Assembly: GCA_039933105.1 (NCBI GenBank) | Contig: JBDTOT010000011.1 | Coordinates: forward strand, 48,219 to 112,218 | Reading direction: 5' to 3' | Source of the DNA: FEN-1219 sp039933105 | GTDB taxonomy: Bacteria; Pseudomonadota; Gammaproteobacteria; Steroidobacterales; Rariloculaceae | DNA length: 64,000 nt | Part shown: positions 51,598-60,222 of the stretch, piece by piece | Position numbering within the stretch: the stretch's first letter is position 1 | How the letters are laid out: the number at the start of each line of letters is the position of its first letter | Notes under the pieces: generated by a model | What the model saw: only the letters and a program-made list of their open reading frames with translations | Databases searched by the model: none | Told to the model about the DNA's origin: nothing | Made by a program: the position numbers and the translations under genes

Positions 51598-51670
51598 GGA
51601 ACCAGAAAAATAGGCGCGCAACTCCAGTACCGGAGTCGTCCGCGATCCATTTAGTCAAGGGAAAACCAAC

Positions 51671-53755
51671 GTGAGAGCGAGCAGAACCTTCAAGTACGGT
51701 GCGCACGACGTCACCATCGAGACCGGCGTGATTGCACGCCAAGCCGACGGTGCCGTGATCGTCAACATGGCCGATACCGTGGTCCTCGTGACCGCCGTCG
51801 GCTCCACGAAGGACGTCGAGGGACGGGACTTCTTCCCGCTCACCGTCAACTACCAGGAAAAGACGTACGCCGCAGGCCGCATTCCGGGCGGCTTCTTCAA
51901 GCGCGAAGGTCGTCCGAGCGAGAAAGAGACTCTCACGTCGCGCCTCATCGATCGCCCCATCCGCCCGCTATTCCCGCACGGCTACCGGCGCGATGTGCAG
52001 GTGATTGCGACCGTGTTGTCCATGAACACCGAGATCGATCCGGATATTCCGGCGCTGCTCGGCGCATCGGCCGCCTTGTGCCTGTCGGGCCTACCGTTCA
52101 TGGGTCCGATCGCAGCCGCGCGTGTCGGCTACAAGGACGGCCAGTATCTCTTGAACCCCACGGCGGCGGAGCTTCTACAGTCGAAGCTCAATCTCGTTGT
52201 GGCCGGTACCCGCGACGCGGTGCTGATGGTCGAATCAGAGGCCGACCGCCTGCCTGAGGACGTCATGCTCGGCGCGGTAATGTTTGGCCACGAACAGATG
52301 CAGAAGGCCATCGACGCGATCAAGTCGCTCGCCGAAGAAGCGGGCAAACCGAGGGTGGCTTGGACCGCCCCTGTCGAGGACAAAGCGCTGAGCGCCGGTA
52401 TCGCGAAGTACATCCCGCAGATCACCGATGCTTACGGCATTGCCGAGAAGCAGGTGCGCTACGCCAAGATCGGGGAGCTCAAGAAGCAGTGCGTGGCGGA
52501 CATGACCGCCAACCAGACGGGCACCGAGTGGACGGGTGCTCACATTGAGGCGGCGTTCCACGACGCCGAGAAGAACGTGGTCCGCAGCCGCATCATTGCC
52601 GGCAAGCCGCGCATCGACGGTCGCGACTCCCGCACAGTTCGCAAGATCGACATCCAGATCGGATTGCTGCCTCGGACCCACGGTTCCGCTGTGTTCACGC
52701 GTGGTGAGACGCAGGCGCTGGTCGTCACGACGCTCGGCACGGGTCGCGATGCTCAGATCATCGACGCCCTCGAAGGTGAGCGCCGCGACCCATTCATGCT
52801 GCATTACAACTTCCCGCCGTATAGCGTTGGTGAGACAGGGTTTATCGGCTCCCCCAAGCGGCGCGAAATCGGCCACGGCAAGCTCGCGCGCCGGGGCGTC
52901 CAGGCGGTCATGCCGGACATGGAGACCTTCCCGTACGTCATTCGCGTGGTTTCCGAAATCACAGAGTCGAACGGCTCGAGCTCCATGGCCTCTGTCTGCG
53001 GCACCAGCTTGTCGCTAATGGATGCCGGCGTGCCAATCAAAGCGCCCGTCGCGGGCGTCGCGATGGGTCTGATCAAGGAAGCGAGTTCCTTCGTCGTGCT
53101 GACCGATATCCTTGGCGACGAGGACCATCTCGGCGACATGGATTTCAAGGTGGCCGGAAGCGCCGACGGCGTAACCGCGCTGCAGATGGACATCAAGATC
53201 TTCGGTATCACGCGCGAGATCATGGCAGCGGCTTTGGCGCAGGCGCGCGATGGTCGTTTGCACATCCTTGCCGAGATGAACAAGGTCCTGCAGACCCCGC
53301 GCGAGAAGATGTCCGATTGGGCGCCGACGATCATCACGATCAAGATCGATCCGGAGAAGATTCGCGACGTCATCGGCAAGGGTGGCTCCGTGATTCGGGG
53401 TATCACCGAGGAGACGGGCGCCACGATCGACATCGACAACGATGGCACGGTCAAGATCGCTTCAGTCGATGGCAAGGCTGGTCGTGCAGCGGTCGAGCGC
53501 ATCAAGCTCATCACAGCGGACGTTGAAGTCGGCAGCGTGTACGAGGGCAAAGTGGTCCGCTTGATGGATTTCGGCGCGTTCGTTGCCATCCTGCCCGGTC
53601 GCGACGGTCTCGTGCACATCTCGCAGATCTCGAACGATCGCGTCGAGCGCGTCAGCGACAAGCTCAAGGAAGGCGACGTGGTGAAGGTGAAGGTGCTTGA
53701 GGTGGACCGTCAGGGTCGCATCCGCCTGAGCATGCGGGACGTCAACGCTGCCTGA
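51671..53755 (+). CDS. pnp: Polyribonucleotide nucleotidyltransferase (PNPase)
   Basis: 694 residues from a GTG start. Two RNase PH domains (first: RTFKYGAHDVTIETGVIARQ and YAAGRIPGGFFKREGRPSE; second: RTHGSAVFTRGETQALV, FMLHYNFPPYSVGE, SSMASVCGTSL, MDFKVAG), a KH domain (KIRDVIGKGGSVIRGITEET) and an S1 domain (GSVYEGKVVRLMDFGAFVAI). It degrades RNA phosphorolytically and works with RNase E. A GC-rich hairpin follows at 53764. Confidence 0.97.
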   Translation: MRASRTFKYGAHDVTIETGVIARQADGAVIVNMADTVVLVTAVGSTKDVEGRDFFPLTVNYQEKTYAAGRIPGGFFKREGRPSEKETLTSRLIDRPIRPLFPHGYRRDVQVIATVLSMNTEIDPDIPALLGASAALCLSGLPFMGPIAAARVGYKDGQYLLNPTAAELLQSKLNLVVAGTRDAVLMVESEADRLPEDVMLGAVMFGHEQMQKAIDAIKSLAEEAGKPRVAWTAPVEDKALSAGIAKYIPQITDAYGIAEKQVRYAKIGELKKQCVADMTANQTGTEWTGAHIEAAFHDAEKNVVRSRIIAGKPRIDGRDSRTVRKIDIQIGLLPRTHGSAVFTRGETQALVVTTLGTGRDAQIIDALEGERRDPFMLHYNFPPYSVGETGFIGSPKRREIGHGKLARRGVQAVMPDMETFPYVIRVVSEITESNGSSSMASVCGTSLSLMDAGVPIKAPVAGVAMGLIKEASSFVVLTDILGDEDHLGDMDFKVAGSADGVTALQMDIKIFGITREIMAAALAQARDGRLHILAEMNKVLQTPREKMSDWAPTIITIKIDPEKIRDVIGKGGSVIRGITEETGATIDIDNDGTVKIASVDGKAGRAAVERIKLITADVEVGSVYEGKVVRLMDFGAFVAILPGRDGLVHISQISNDRVERVSDKLKEGDVVKVKVLEVDRQGRIRLSMRDVNAA

Positions 53756-53763
53756 TGTTGCTA

Positions 53764-53787
53764 GGCCGGGCGCTAAAACGCCCGGCC
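53764..53787. terminator. Shared hairpin between convergent pnp and gluQ
   Basis: GGCCGGGCG (53764-53772) pairs perfectly with CGCCCGGCC (53779-53787), loop CTAAAA. The tail on the plus strand is TTCATTC and on the minus strand TAGCAA, so neither has a real T-run. It probably acts as a bidirectional terminator or an RNA 3'-end stabiliser. Confidence 0.6.
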
Positions 53788-53788
53788 T

Positions 53789-54679
53789 TCATTCGCTCGT
53801 AGGCTCGGTCAGGGCGCGGCGGTCGCGCAGCGATTCAATCTGCCAGTTCGCCACCGCCCATTGCCAAAGCGATCGGGGTGGCGCATCCATAAGCTCCCTA
53901 GGCACCCCTAGCCCGAGCAATTCCAGAGCGCGGACCGCGACTCGCGACTCGCCAGCGGATACCGCGGCCGCTCCAGTCTGTTTCGAAAGTTTCTGGCCCA
54001 GCGGGTTGACCACGATGGGCAGGTGCCAGTACGCCGGCGTTCGTGCTTTGAGGGCCGTCTGCAGGTGGACGTGCGCAGCCGTCGAGTCGAGCAGATCGAC
54101 GCCGCGTACGATAGTGGTGACGCCCTGCGCTGTGTCGTCCAGCACAGCGGCGAGATGGTAGGCTGGTAGTCCATCGCGGCGTAGAACGATGTAGTCGCCC
54201 ATGATCGCGTCCAGGCGCGCCGTCTGGGCCCCTTGCAGGCCGTCCACGAAGCAGATTGCCGATGACTGGGCGACTCGCAGGCGGATGGCGGTGTCGGGGG
54301 CGGTCAGGTGTTTGGCGCGGCAGGTTCCTGGATATCGTCCAGAGTCCGCGTCATTGGCAGCACGAACCGTGCTGCGAGAGCAATCGCAGCGGAACGCGTG
54401 CCCATTCGCGAGCAATTGCTCGACGGTGTCGCGATACGCGTCTTGGCGCGAGCTTTGGTAGAGGACACTGCGGTCCCATTCGAGGCCAAACGATTCGAGT
54501 GTCCGCAGGATGTCTCCAGCGGCACCGGGTAACTCCCGGGGTGGATCGATATCCTCGATTCGGACCAGCCATTCCCCGCCGGCCTGGCGTGCGTGCAGGA
54601 AACTCGCGATGGCGGTGACGATCGAGCCTAGGTGGAGCGGTCCGGTCGGTGAAGGGGCGAAACGGCCGACGTAGCTCAC
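53789..54679 (-). CDS. gluQ: Glutamyl-Q tRNA(Asp) synthetase
   Basis: 296 residues, a truncated GluRS-like protein without anticodon-binding domain. GRFAPSPTGPLHLGS holds the HIGH-type motif; GQKLSKQTGA the KMSKS-type motif; CDCSRSTVRAA and GRYPGTCR give the zinc-site cysteines. It attaches glutamate to queuosine-34 of tRNA-Asp. It lies 9 bases downstream of the dksA gene, a common neighbour, and close to queF, which acts in queuosine synthesis. Confidence 0.94.
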   Translation of the reverse strand: MSYVGRFAPSPTGPLHLGSIVTAIASFLHARQAGGEWLVRIEDIDPPRELPGAAGDILRTLESFGLEWDRSVLYQSSRQDAYRDTVEQLLANGHAFRCDCSRSTVRAANDADSGRYPGTCRAKHLTAPDTAIRLRVAQSSAICFVDGLQGAQTARLDAIMGDYIVLRRDGLPAYHLAAVLDDTAQGVTTIVRGVDLLDSTAAHVHLQTALKARTPAYWHLPIVVNPLGQKLSKQTGAAAVSAGESRVAVRALELLGLGVPRELMDAPPRSLWQWAVANWQIESLRDRRALTEPTSE

Positions 54680-54688
54680 GCGCGGCCG

Positions 54689-55441
54689 TTACCGATATTG
54701 GTCCTCGCGATCGCGGAACTGCCGTTCGGCGATCTCGCGGCGCTCCTGGGCTTCGACGCACAGCGTCGCAACCGGGCGGGCCTCCAGTCGACGCAGGCCG
54801 ATCTCTTCACCCGTTTCCTCGCAGAATCCGTACGAGCCGTCATCGATACGGGACAGGGCTGAGTCGATCTTCTTCAAGAGCTTACGTTCTCTATCTCGAG
54901 TGCGAAGTTCGAGGCCGAACTCCGACTCCTGAGTCGCTCGGTCGTTCGGGTCCGGGAAGTTCGCGGCGTCATCCTTCATGTGCAGCATCGTGCGATCCAC
55001 TTCTTCCATGAGCTCGCGCTTCCAGGCGACCAACAGGTTGCGGAAGTGCTCGAGCTGCCCCTTGTTCATATACTCTTCGCCGCGCACCAGCTGGTAGGGA
55101 ACGAAGCCCCGAATCGGTCCGCTCAAGAGGCTTGCACCGCTACGGCGCGACGCCTGCGCACTGGCGGCGGCCGGTGCTGGTCGTAACGCGGGTTTTTTCG
55201 GACCAGTAGCCATTGTCTTCATCCCTGTTGGCTTTGGCTGACTCTTGGGCGCCACGAACGGCTTAGCGACCTTCTTCGGGCTCGCGCTCTTGGCGGGTTT
55301 CGCCTTCTTCATGGAAGGCCTATGCGGAGGCTTAGCCTTAACCGCAGACGAGCGGCTCTTAGCCGCTTTAGCAGGTTTCTTTGCCAGTTTTTTCTTACTG
55401 GCGGTAGTCTTCTTCTTGCTGACTACTTTTTTCGCAGGCAT
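54689..55441 (-). CDS. dksA: DksA-type RNA polymerase-binding regulator with long basic N-terminal tail
   Basis: 250 residues from ATG 55441 (GGAGG about 10 bases upstream), against 151 in E. coli DksA. Residues 1-125 are Lys/Ala/Pro-rich and disordered-looking. The DksA part has the coiled-coil segment (LVAWKRELMEEVDRTMLHM), the tip DDAANFPDPNDRATQE and the globular end GFCEETGEEIGLRRLEARP...TLCVEAQERRE. The zinc-finger pairs are CxxT and CxxA, so only two of four cysteines remain, as in zinc-independent DksA2-type proteins. With ppGpp it adjusts rRNA and amino-acid promoters. A perfect -10 lies upstream. Confidence 0.9.
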   Translation of the reverse strand: MPAKKVVSKKKTTASKKKLAKKPAKAAKSRSSAVKAKPPHRPSMKKAKPAKSASPKKVAKPFVAPKSQPKPTGMKTMATGPKKPALRPAPAAASAQASRRSGASLLSGPIRGFVPYQLVRGEEYMNKGQLEHFRNLLVAWKRELMEEVDRTMLHMKDDAANFPDPNDRATQESEFGLELRTRDRERKLLKKIDSALSRIDDGSYGFCEETGEEIGLRRLEARPVATLCVEAQERREIAERQFRDREDQYR

Positions 55442-55478
55442 GGCCGTTCGCCTCCAAGACCCTTCGAAAAGAGGCGGG

Positions 55479-55484
55479 ATTATA
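55479..55484 (-). promoter_or_regulatory. Likely dksA promoter -10 element
   Basis: On the minus strand the hexamer TATAAT matches the sigma-70 consensus exactly, 38 bases before the dksA ATG and just after the queF stop. A weak -35 (TTCCGC at 16-base spacing) is the best upstream partner. It suggests dksA-gluQ has its own promoter besides any read-through from queF. Confidence 0.6.
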
Positions 55485-55517
55485 CAGAGCTGTTGCAGCA
55501 GCGGAAGGGCCTTGAGC

Positions 55518-55934
55518 TCAACCGGTCGGGGCCGGCAGATCGATTGTGGGGGCCGGCGTCCATCCGGGCCTCCGCTGCTCGGCAACCACCGTAGTGAAAA
55601 TACCGCCGCGGACGTTGAAATCGGCAGTTAGGCGTATGAACCGGGGTTTCATCAAACGCACGAGATCATCGGTCATGCGGTTCGTGACTGCCTCGTGGAA
55701 CGCACCCTCGGTGCGGAACGACCAGACGTAGAGCTTCAACGACTTCAGCTCGACGCACTTGCGGTCAGGCACGTACTCGAGATGCAACGTCGCGAAGTCC
55801 GGCTGGCCTGTCTTCGGACACAGACACGTGAACTCGGGTATCCGCATCCGGATCGTGTAATCACGCCCGGGCTGCGGGTTCGGGAACGTTTCGAGGATTT
55901 CGTTCGACAGGCGAGGAGTGGGCTTGCGAGCCAA
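55518..55934 (-). CDS. queF: NADPH-dependent 7-cyano-7-deazaguanine reductase QueF (short type)
   Basis: 138 residues from a TTG start that has AGGA eight bases upstream. The active-site segment FTCLCPKTGQPDFA holds the cysteine that forms a thioimide with preQ0; VELKSLKLYVWSFR is the QueF family motif; FHEAVTNR follows. This is the unimodular form, unlike the longer E. coli QueF. It reduces preQ0 to preQ1 in queuosine synthesis, in line with gluQ nearby. It is divergent from smc. Confidence 0.94.
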   Translation of the reverse strand: MARKPTPRLSNEILETFPNPQPGRDYTIRMRIPEFTCLCPKTGQPDFATLHLEYVPDRKCVELKSLKLYVWSFRTEGAFHEAVTNRMTDDLVRLMKPRFIRLTADFNVRGGIFTTVVAEQRRPGWTPAPTIDLPAPTG

Positions 55935-56064
55935 TTTATTTTCCTAAATGGGTGGCGAAACTGTACGGCTCGCCCGTCGCTTTCAGATTGTTTTTTAATT
56001 TACACTACGACCGTCGAGGCGGCCATTGCGGTCGTGCCTTGCTCGACCACCACGAGGTTATTCA

Positions 56065-59000
56065 TTGCGCCTGACCAAGATCAAGCTCGCCGGCTTCAAG
56101 TCTTTCGTCGATCCCACGACCATCAAATTCCCGAGCAATCTCATGGGAATCGTGGGGCCGAACGGGTGCGGCAAATCCAATATCATCGACGCCATACGTT
56201 GGGTGCTGGGCGAGGCGTCCGCCAAGACGCTGCGCGGCGACTCGATGGCTGACGTGATCTTCAACGGTTCGTCGAATCGCAAACCCGTCGGCGTCGCGAG
56301 CATAGAGCTCACGTTCGACAACTCCGACGGCACGATCACGGGCGCATTCGCGGGCTATAACGAGGTGGCCGTGCGGCGGGTTGTGTCGCGCGACGGCACC
56401 TCGCAGTACTACCTGAACAACACGCGCTGCCGACGCAAAGACATCACGCACATTCTGCTCGGCACCGGAGTCGGGTCGCATGGCTACTCGATCATCGAAC
56501 AAGGCATGATCTCGCGGCTCGTCGAAGCCAAGCCCGAGGAACTGCGGGCGTTCCTGGAGGAAGCCGCCGGCATCTCCAAGTACAAGGAGCGTCGCCGCGA
56601 GACCGAGCACCGGATCCAGCACACGCGCGAGAATCTCGAGCGTCTGGCCGATGTGCGGGACGAGATCGACAAGCAGTTGGCGCACCTGCAAAAGCAGTCG
56701 AAAGATGCCGAGCGCTACAAGACCGTGAAGGCCGAGCAGCGGAAAGTAAATGCCGAATTGCTCGCGCTGCGCTTGCGAACGCTGCAAGCGGAAGTCGCAG
56801 CGCAGGAACATGCGCTGCGCGAGAAGCAGATCGCACTCGAAGCGGCGATCGCGGCGCAACGATCCGCTGAGGCCACGCTCGAGAAACTGCGAGTAGAGCT
56901 GGCCGATCGCAACGAGAGCTTTAGCTCCGTGCAGGGCAACTACTACCGCGTGGGCTCCGAGATTGCGCGCCTCGAGCAATCGGTACAGCACCGCAAGGAG
57001 CTGATCCAGCGCCAGTCCGAGGACTTGCAGAACACTGAGGCGCAAGTTGCCGAGATCAACTCGCACATCGAGAAGGACCAGATCGAGCTCGCGCAACTCG
57101 ATCAGGTGTTGAGCGAGCTTGGTCCCGACCTCGAACGGGCACACTCGGATCAACGCAATTCGCAACAGGGGCTCGAAGATGCCGAGCGTGCGATGGAGCA
57201 GCTGCGTGAGCGCTGGGAGCGTAGCAGCGAAGAGCTCGCGGCCGTCGAACGCTCGATCGAGGTCGAGGGCACGCGCCTGGAACAGCTCGGCGCGCAAAGT
57301 GAGCGGCTCGAGAAAGAAAAACAGAAGCACGTCGAAGAGCGCGGTGGCCTCAGCTTTGAGGATCTCGAGCAGCGACTCGACACGCTGATACGACATGAGG
57401 ACCGACTGTCGGCCGGTTGCGATGATGCTGTTCGCGCACTCGACACGGTCTGGCAGCAGATCCAGCAGCTTCGGGACCAGGAAACAAAAGTCTCTGCGCA
57501 TCTCGACCAGCTGCGCGAGCAGGTTCAGACGGAACGCGGCCGACTGACGTCGCTCGAGGCGCTGCAGGAAGGGGCGCTCGGCAAGTCCAGCGAGCAGGTG
57601 AATCACTGGTTCAAGAACCAATCGCTCGACGAGCGCCGTCGCCTCGCTCAAGACCTCGTTGTCGAAAACGGCTGGGAGCGCGCAGTCGAGACGGCTCTGG
57701 GCCCGTATCTGCAGGCTGTACGGATCAAGAGCCTCGATGGCCTTGCTACGACGCTCGCGGATTTGACGGATGGTGGCCTGGCGCTGATCGAGGACGAGGG
57801 CGGGGGGTCGACGTCTAGCGGCGCCGATAGCTTGCTGGCGCGGATGCAGGCGCCACCTTCAGTAGCGGCACTCCTAACCGGCGTTCGCGTGTCGGAGTCG
57901 TTGCAGGCCGCGCTGAGCGCTCGCCACACGCTCGCGGATGGTGAGTCGTTCGTCACGCGCGAAGGCGTGTGGGTCGGACGACATTGGGTCCGCATGAACC
58001 GCGGCGACGATCCCCAGGTCGGCGTCATTGCCCGCGGAGATGAGATCAAACGGCTGCACGAGCAGACCTCCGCTAATGCTCGACGCGTCGAGGAAGTTGC
58101 GAAGGCCCTCTCGGATACTCGGTTCCAATTGGAGCGGCTCGAGGAAGCACGCGTCCAAGCGCAGGCGGAAGCTACGCGTCGCCAGGAGCTGTTCAGCGAG
58201 ACTAAAGCCAAGCTCGGCGCCTCACGCACCGGGCTCGACCAGGCGCGTCATCGCGCGATTTCGCTCGACCGCTCGGTCGCGGATCTCGATGCGGAACGCG
58301 AAGCCCTAATCACGTCTCTCGACGACAGCCGTGTCCGGCGCACCGCAGCCATGACGCGCCATACGGATCTTGCCGCGAACCGCGAGGAATTCGAGCGCCA
58401 ACGGCACGAGCAGCATGATCAGCTTCTCGCGGCTCGCACTCGGGCGGAGCAGTATCGCGAAACGGCACAGGCCATCGCGATCAAGTTCGAATCGCGCCGC
58501 AGCTCGAAGGAATCCGCGAGCGCTGCGATCGTACGAGTGCAAAGCCAGCTCTCGCATTTGACGCGGCGTCAACAAGAGCTCAAGGGTTCGATCGCAACGG
58601 CGGAGGATCCGCTGCGTGCTGATCAGGACACGCTCACTGCGAAGCTCGACGAGCGCCTCGTCGTCGAAGCTGCTCTCGGCCGCGCTCGTTCGGCCATGGA
58701 CGAGATCGATACCCAGTTGCGAGACACCGAGCACCAGCGCAACGAGTGCCAGAAAGCCGTCAATGGGCTTCGCGAACTGGCTGACAATGTGCGCCTCGCG
58801 GCGCGCGAGTCGCAGGTGCGTTCGGAAACCGTGGGCGAGCAATTCACGGCCACCGGCTTCCTTCTCGACGAGATCACGCTCGGTCTACCGGCGGACGCCA
58901 CGGAGATTGTGTGGCACGAAACGTTCGAGCAGCTCGAACGTAAGATCCAAAGGCTCGGCGCCATCAATCTCGCCGCCATCGATGAGTTCCAGGAACAGTC

Positions 59001-59568
59001 GGAACGCAAGAAGTATCTCGACGCGCAATTCGCCGACTTGACCGAAGCTCTGGAGACGCTCGAGAACGCGATCCGCAAGATTGACCGCGAGACGCGTACG
59101 CGATTCAAAGAGACGTTCGACAAAGCCAACCAAGGACTGCAGCGTCTGTTCCCGCGTCTGTTTGGCGGTGGCCACGCCTACCTCGAAATGGATGGCGAGG
59201 ACGTGCTCGAGTCCGGCGTCACGATCATGGCGCGCCCGCCGGGCAAGAAGAACAGCACGATCCACTTGCTGTCCGGCGGCGAGAAGGCGCTCACCGCCGT
59301 GGCGCTCGTATTCTCTATCTTTGAGCTCAATCCTGCGCCGTTCTGTCTGCTCGACGAGGTGGACGCACCACTCGATGACGCCAACGTTGGCCGCTTCTCC
59401 GACATCGTCAAAGAAATGTCGGCACACGTGCAGTTCGTGATCATCACGCACAACAAGACCACCATGGAGACCATGCACCAGCTCACCGGAGTGACGATGC
59501 AGGAGCCCGGCGTGTCGCGCATGGTGGCGGTAGACATCGACGAAGCAGTCCGACTCGCGGCCATGTAG
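56065..59568 (+). CDS. smc: Chromosome segregation protein SMC
   Basis: 1167 residues from TTG 56065 (MRLTKIKLAGFKSF; GAGG at spacing 8). An ATG at 56026 would add 13 residues not found in the family. Walker A is GPNGCGKSN (about 31-39). Long coiled coils flank a hinge at about 530-655. The C-terminal head has the signature LSGGEKALTAVALVF (about 1069) and Walker B FCLLDEVDAPLDD. It condenses and organises the chromosome. ScpA/ScpB genes are not in the window. It is followed by zipA and ligA, a gammaproteobacterial arrangement. Confidence 0.95.
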   Translation: MRLTKIKLAGFKSFVDPTTIKFPSNLMGIVGPNGCGKSNIIDAIRWVLGEASAKTLRGDSMADVIFNGSSNRKPVGVASIELTFDNSDGTITGAFAGYNEVAVRRVVSRDGTSQYYLNNTRCRRKDITHILLGTGVGSHGYSIIEQGMISRLVEAKPEELRAFLEEAAGISKYKERRRETEHRIQHTRENLERLADVRDEIDKQLAHLQKQSKDAERYKTVKAEQRKVNAELLALRLRTLQAEVAAQEHALREKQIALEAAIAAQRSAEATLEKLRVELADRNESFSSVQGNYYRVGSEIARLEQSVQHRKELIQRQSEDLQNTEAQVAEINSHIEKDQIELAQLDQVLSELGPDLERAHSDQRNSQQGLEDAERAMEQLRERWERSSEELAAVERSIEVEGTRLEQLGAQSERLEKEKQKHVEERGGLSFEDLEQRLDTLIRHEDRLSAGCDDAVRALDTVWQQIQQLRDQETKVSAHLDQLREQVQTERGRLTSLEALQEGALGKSSEQVNHWFKNQSLDERRRLAQDLVVENGWERAVETALGPYLQAVRIKSLDGLATTLADLTDGGLALIEDEGGGSTSSGADSLLARMQAPPSVAALLTGVRVSESLQAALSARHTLADGESFVTREGVWVGRHWVRMNRGDDPQVGVIARGDEIKRLHEQTSANARRVEEVAKALSDTRFQLERLEEARVQAQAEATRRQELFSETKAKLGASRTGLDQARHRAISLDRSVADLDAEREALITSLDDSRVRRTAAMTRHTDLAANREEFERQRHEQHDQLLAARTRAEQYRETAQAIAIKFESRRSSKESASAAIVRVQSQLSHLTRRQQELKGSIATAEDPLRADQDTLTAKLDERLVVEAALGRARSAMDEIDTQLRDTEHQRNECQKAVNGLRELADNVRLAARESQVRSETVGEQFTATGFLLDEITLGLPADATEIVWHETFEQLERKIQRLGAINLAAIDEFQEQSERKKYLDAQFADLTEALETLENAIRKIDRETRTRFKETFDKANQGLQRLFPRLFGGGHAYLEMDGEDVLESGVTIMARPPGKKNSTIHLLSGGEKALTAVALVFSIFELNPAPFCLLDEVDAPLDDANVGRFSDIVKEMSAHVQFVIITHNKTTMETMHQLTGVTMQEPGVSRMVAVDIDEAVRLAAM

Positions 59569-59579
59569 CGCACGTCGCG

Positions 59580-60212
59580 ATGTGGGACTTACGCTGGGTA
59601 CTGCTGGGGCTGGGGGCTCTTTTGGTAGCTGGGGTTTACCTCTGGAGCCGCGGCTTTGTCCGTGTGCCAGTGTTTGTCCAGCGCTCGCCCGTCCGCACGC
59701 CGCGTACGGAGCCCAGTATCGATGGCGAACCGACCGCGGCCGCGGAGCTCGCACCGCTCGTCGAGGTGGTGCCGGAAGAAACGACCGCCCAGCAATCGCC
59801 GGACAGGATCGTCGCCCTGCGGTTGATCCCGCGCGACGGTGAGCTTGGGGCAGAGCGCGCGGTGCAGGCCCTGCGCAAGGCTGGCCTCGCGCATGGTCGC
59901 TACGCGATCTTCCATCAGCAACAGGACACCGTCAAAGAAGCGTTCAGTGTCGCGAGCCTCACAGAGCCAGGCTCGTTCGATCTGAACAATCTCGAAGGGA
60001 CCACCATTGCAGGCTTGAGCTTGTTCGTCGTGTTGCCCGGCGCAGGCGATCCCGTGGCGCGCTTCGATGCTATGGTCGAAACCGCACGCGCGCTGTCCGT
60101 GGAGTTGGCCGCGGATCTGTTCGACGAGCGCGGCAGCTCCTGGAGCAGCCAACGCGAACGCTACCTACGCGAGGAAATGATCGAATACCGGCATCAGTTC
60201 GAGCGGCGCTGA
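59580..60212 (+). CDS. zipA: Cell division protein ZipA
   Basis: 210 residues, shorter than E. coli ZipA (328) because the Pro/Gln linker is short. N-terminal membrane anchor (WVLLGLGALLVAGVYLWSRG), a linker of about 50 residues, and the FtsZ-binding C-terminal domain (RIVALRLIPRDG, HGRYAIFH, LTEPGSFDLNNLEG, GLSLFVVLPG, EMIEYRHQFERR). It tethers FtsZ to the inner membrane. Between smc and ligA, 11-base gaps on each side. Confidence 0.92.
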   Translation: MWDLRWVLLGLGALLVAGVYLWSRGFVRVPVFVQRSPVRTPRTEPSIDGEPTAAAELAPLVEVVPEETTAQQSPDRIVALRLIPRDGELGAERAVQALRKAGLAHGRYAIFHQQQDTVKEAFSVASLTEPGSFDLNNLEGTTIAGLSLFVVLPGAGDPVARFDAMVETARALSVELAADLFDERGSSWSSQRERYLREEMIEYRHQFERR

Positions 60213-60222
60213 GGTCATTCTC

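Noticed and set aside
56062..57651. Long minus-strand open frame opposite smc
   Set aside because: Leu/Arg-rich shadow of SMC coiled-coil codons; SMC motifs are intact on the other strand.
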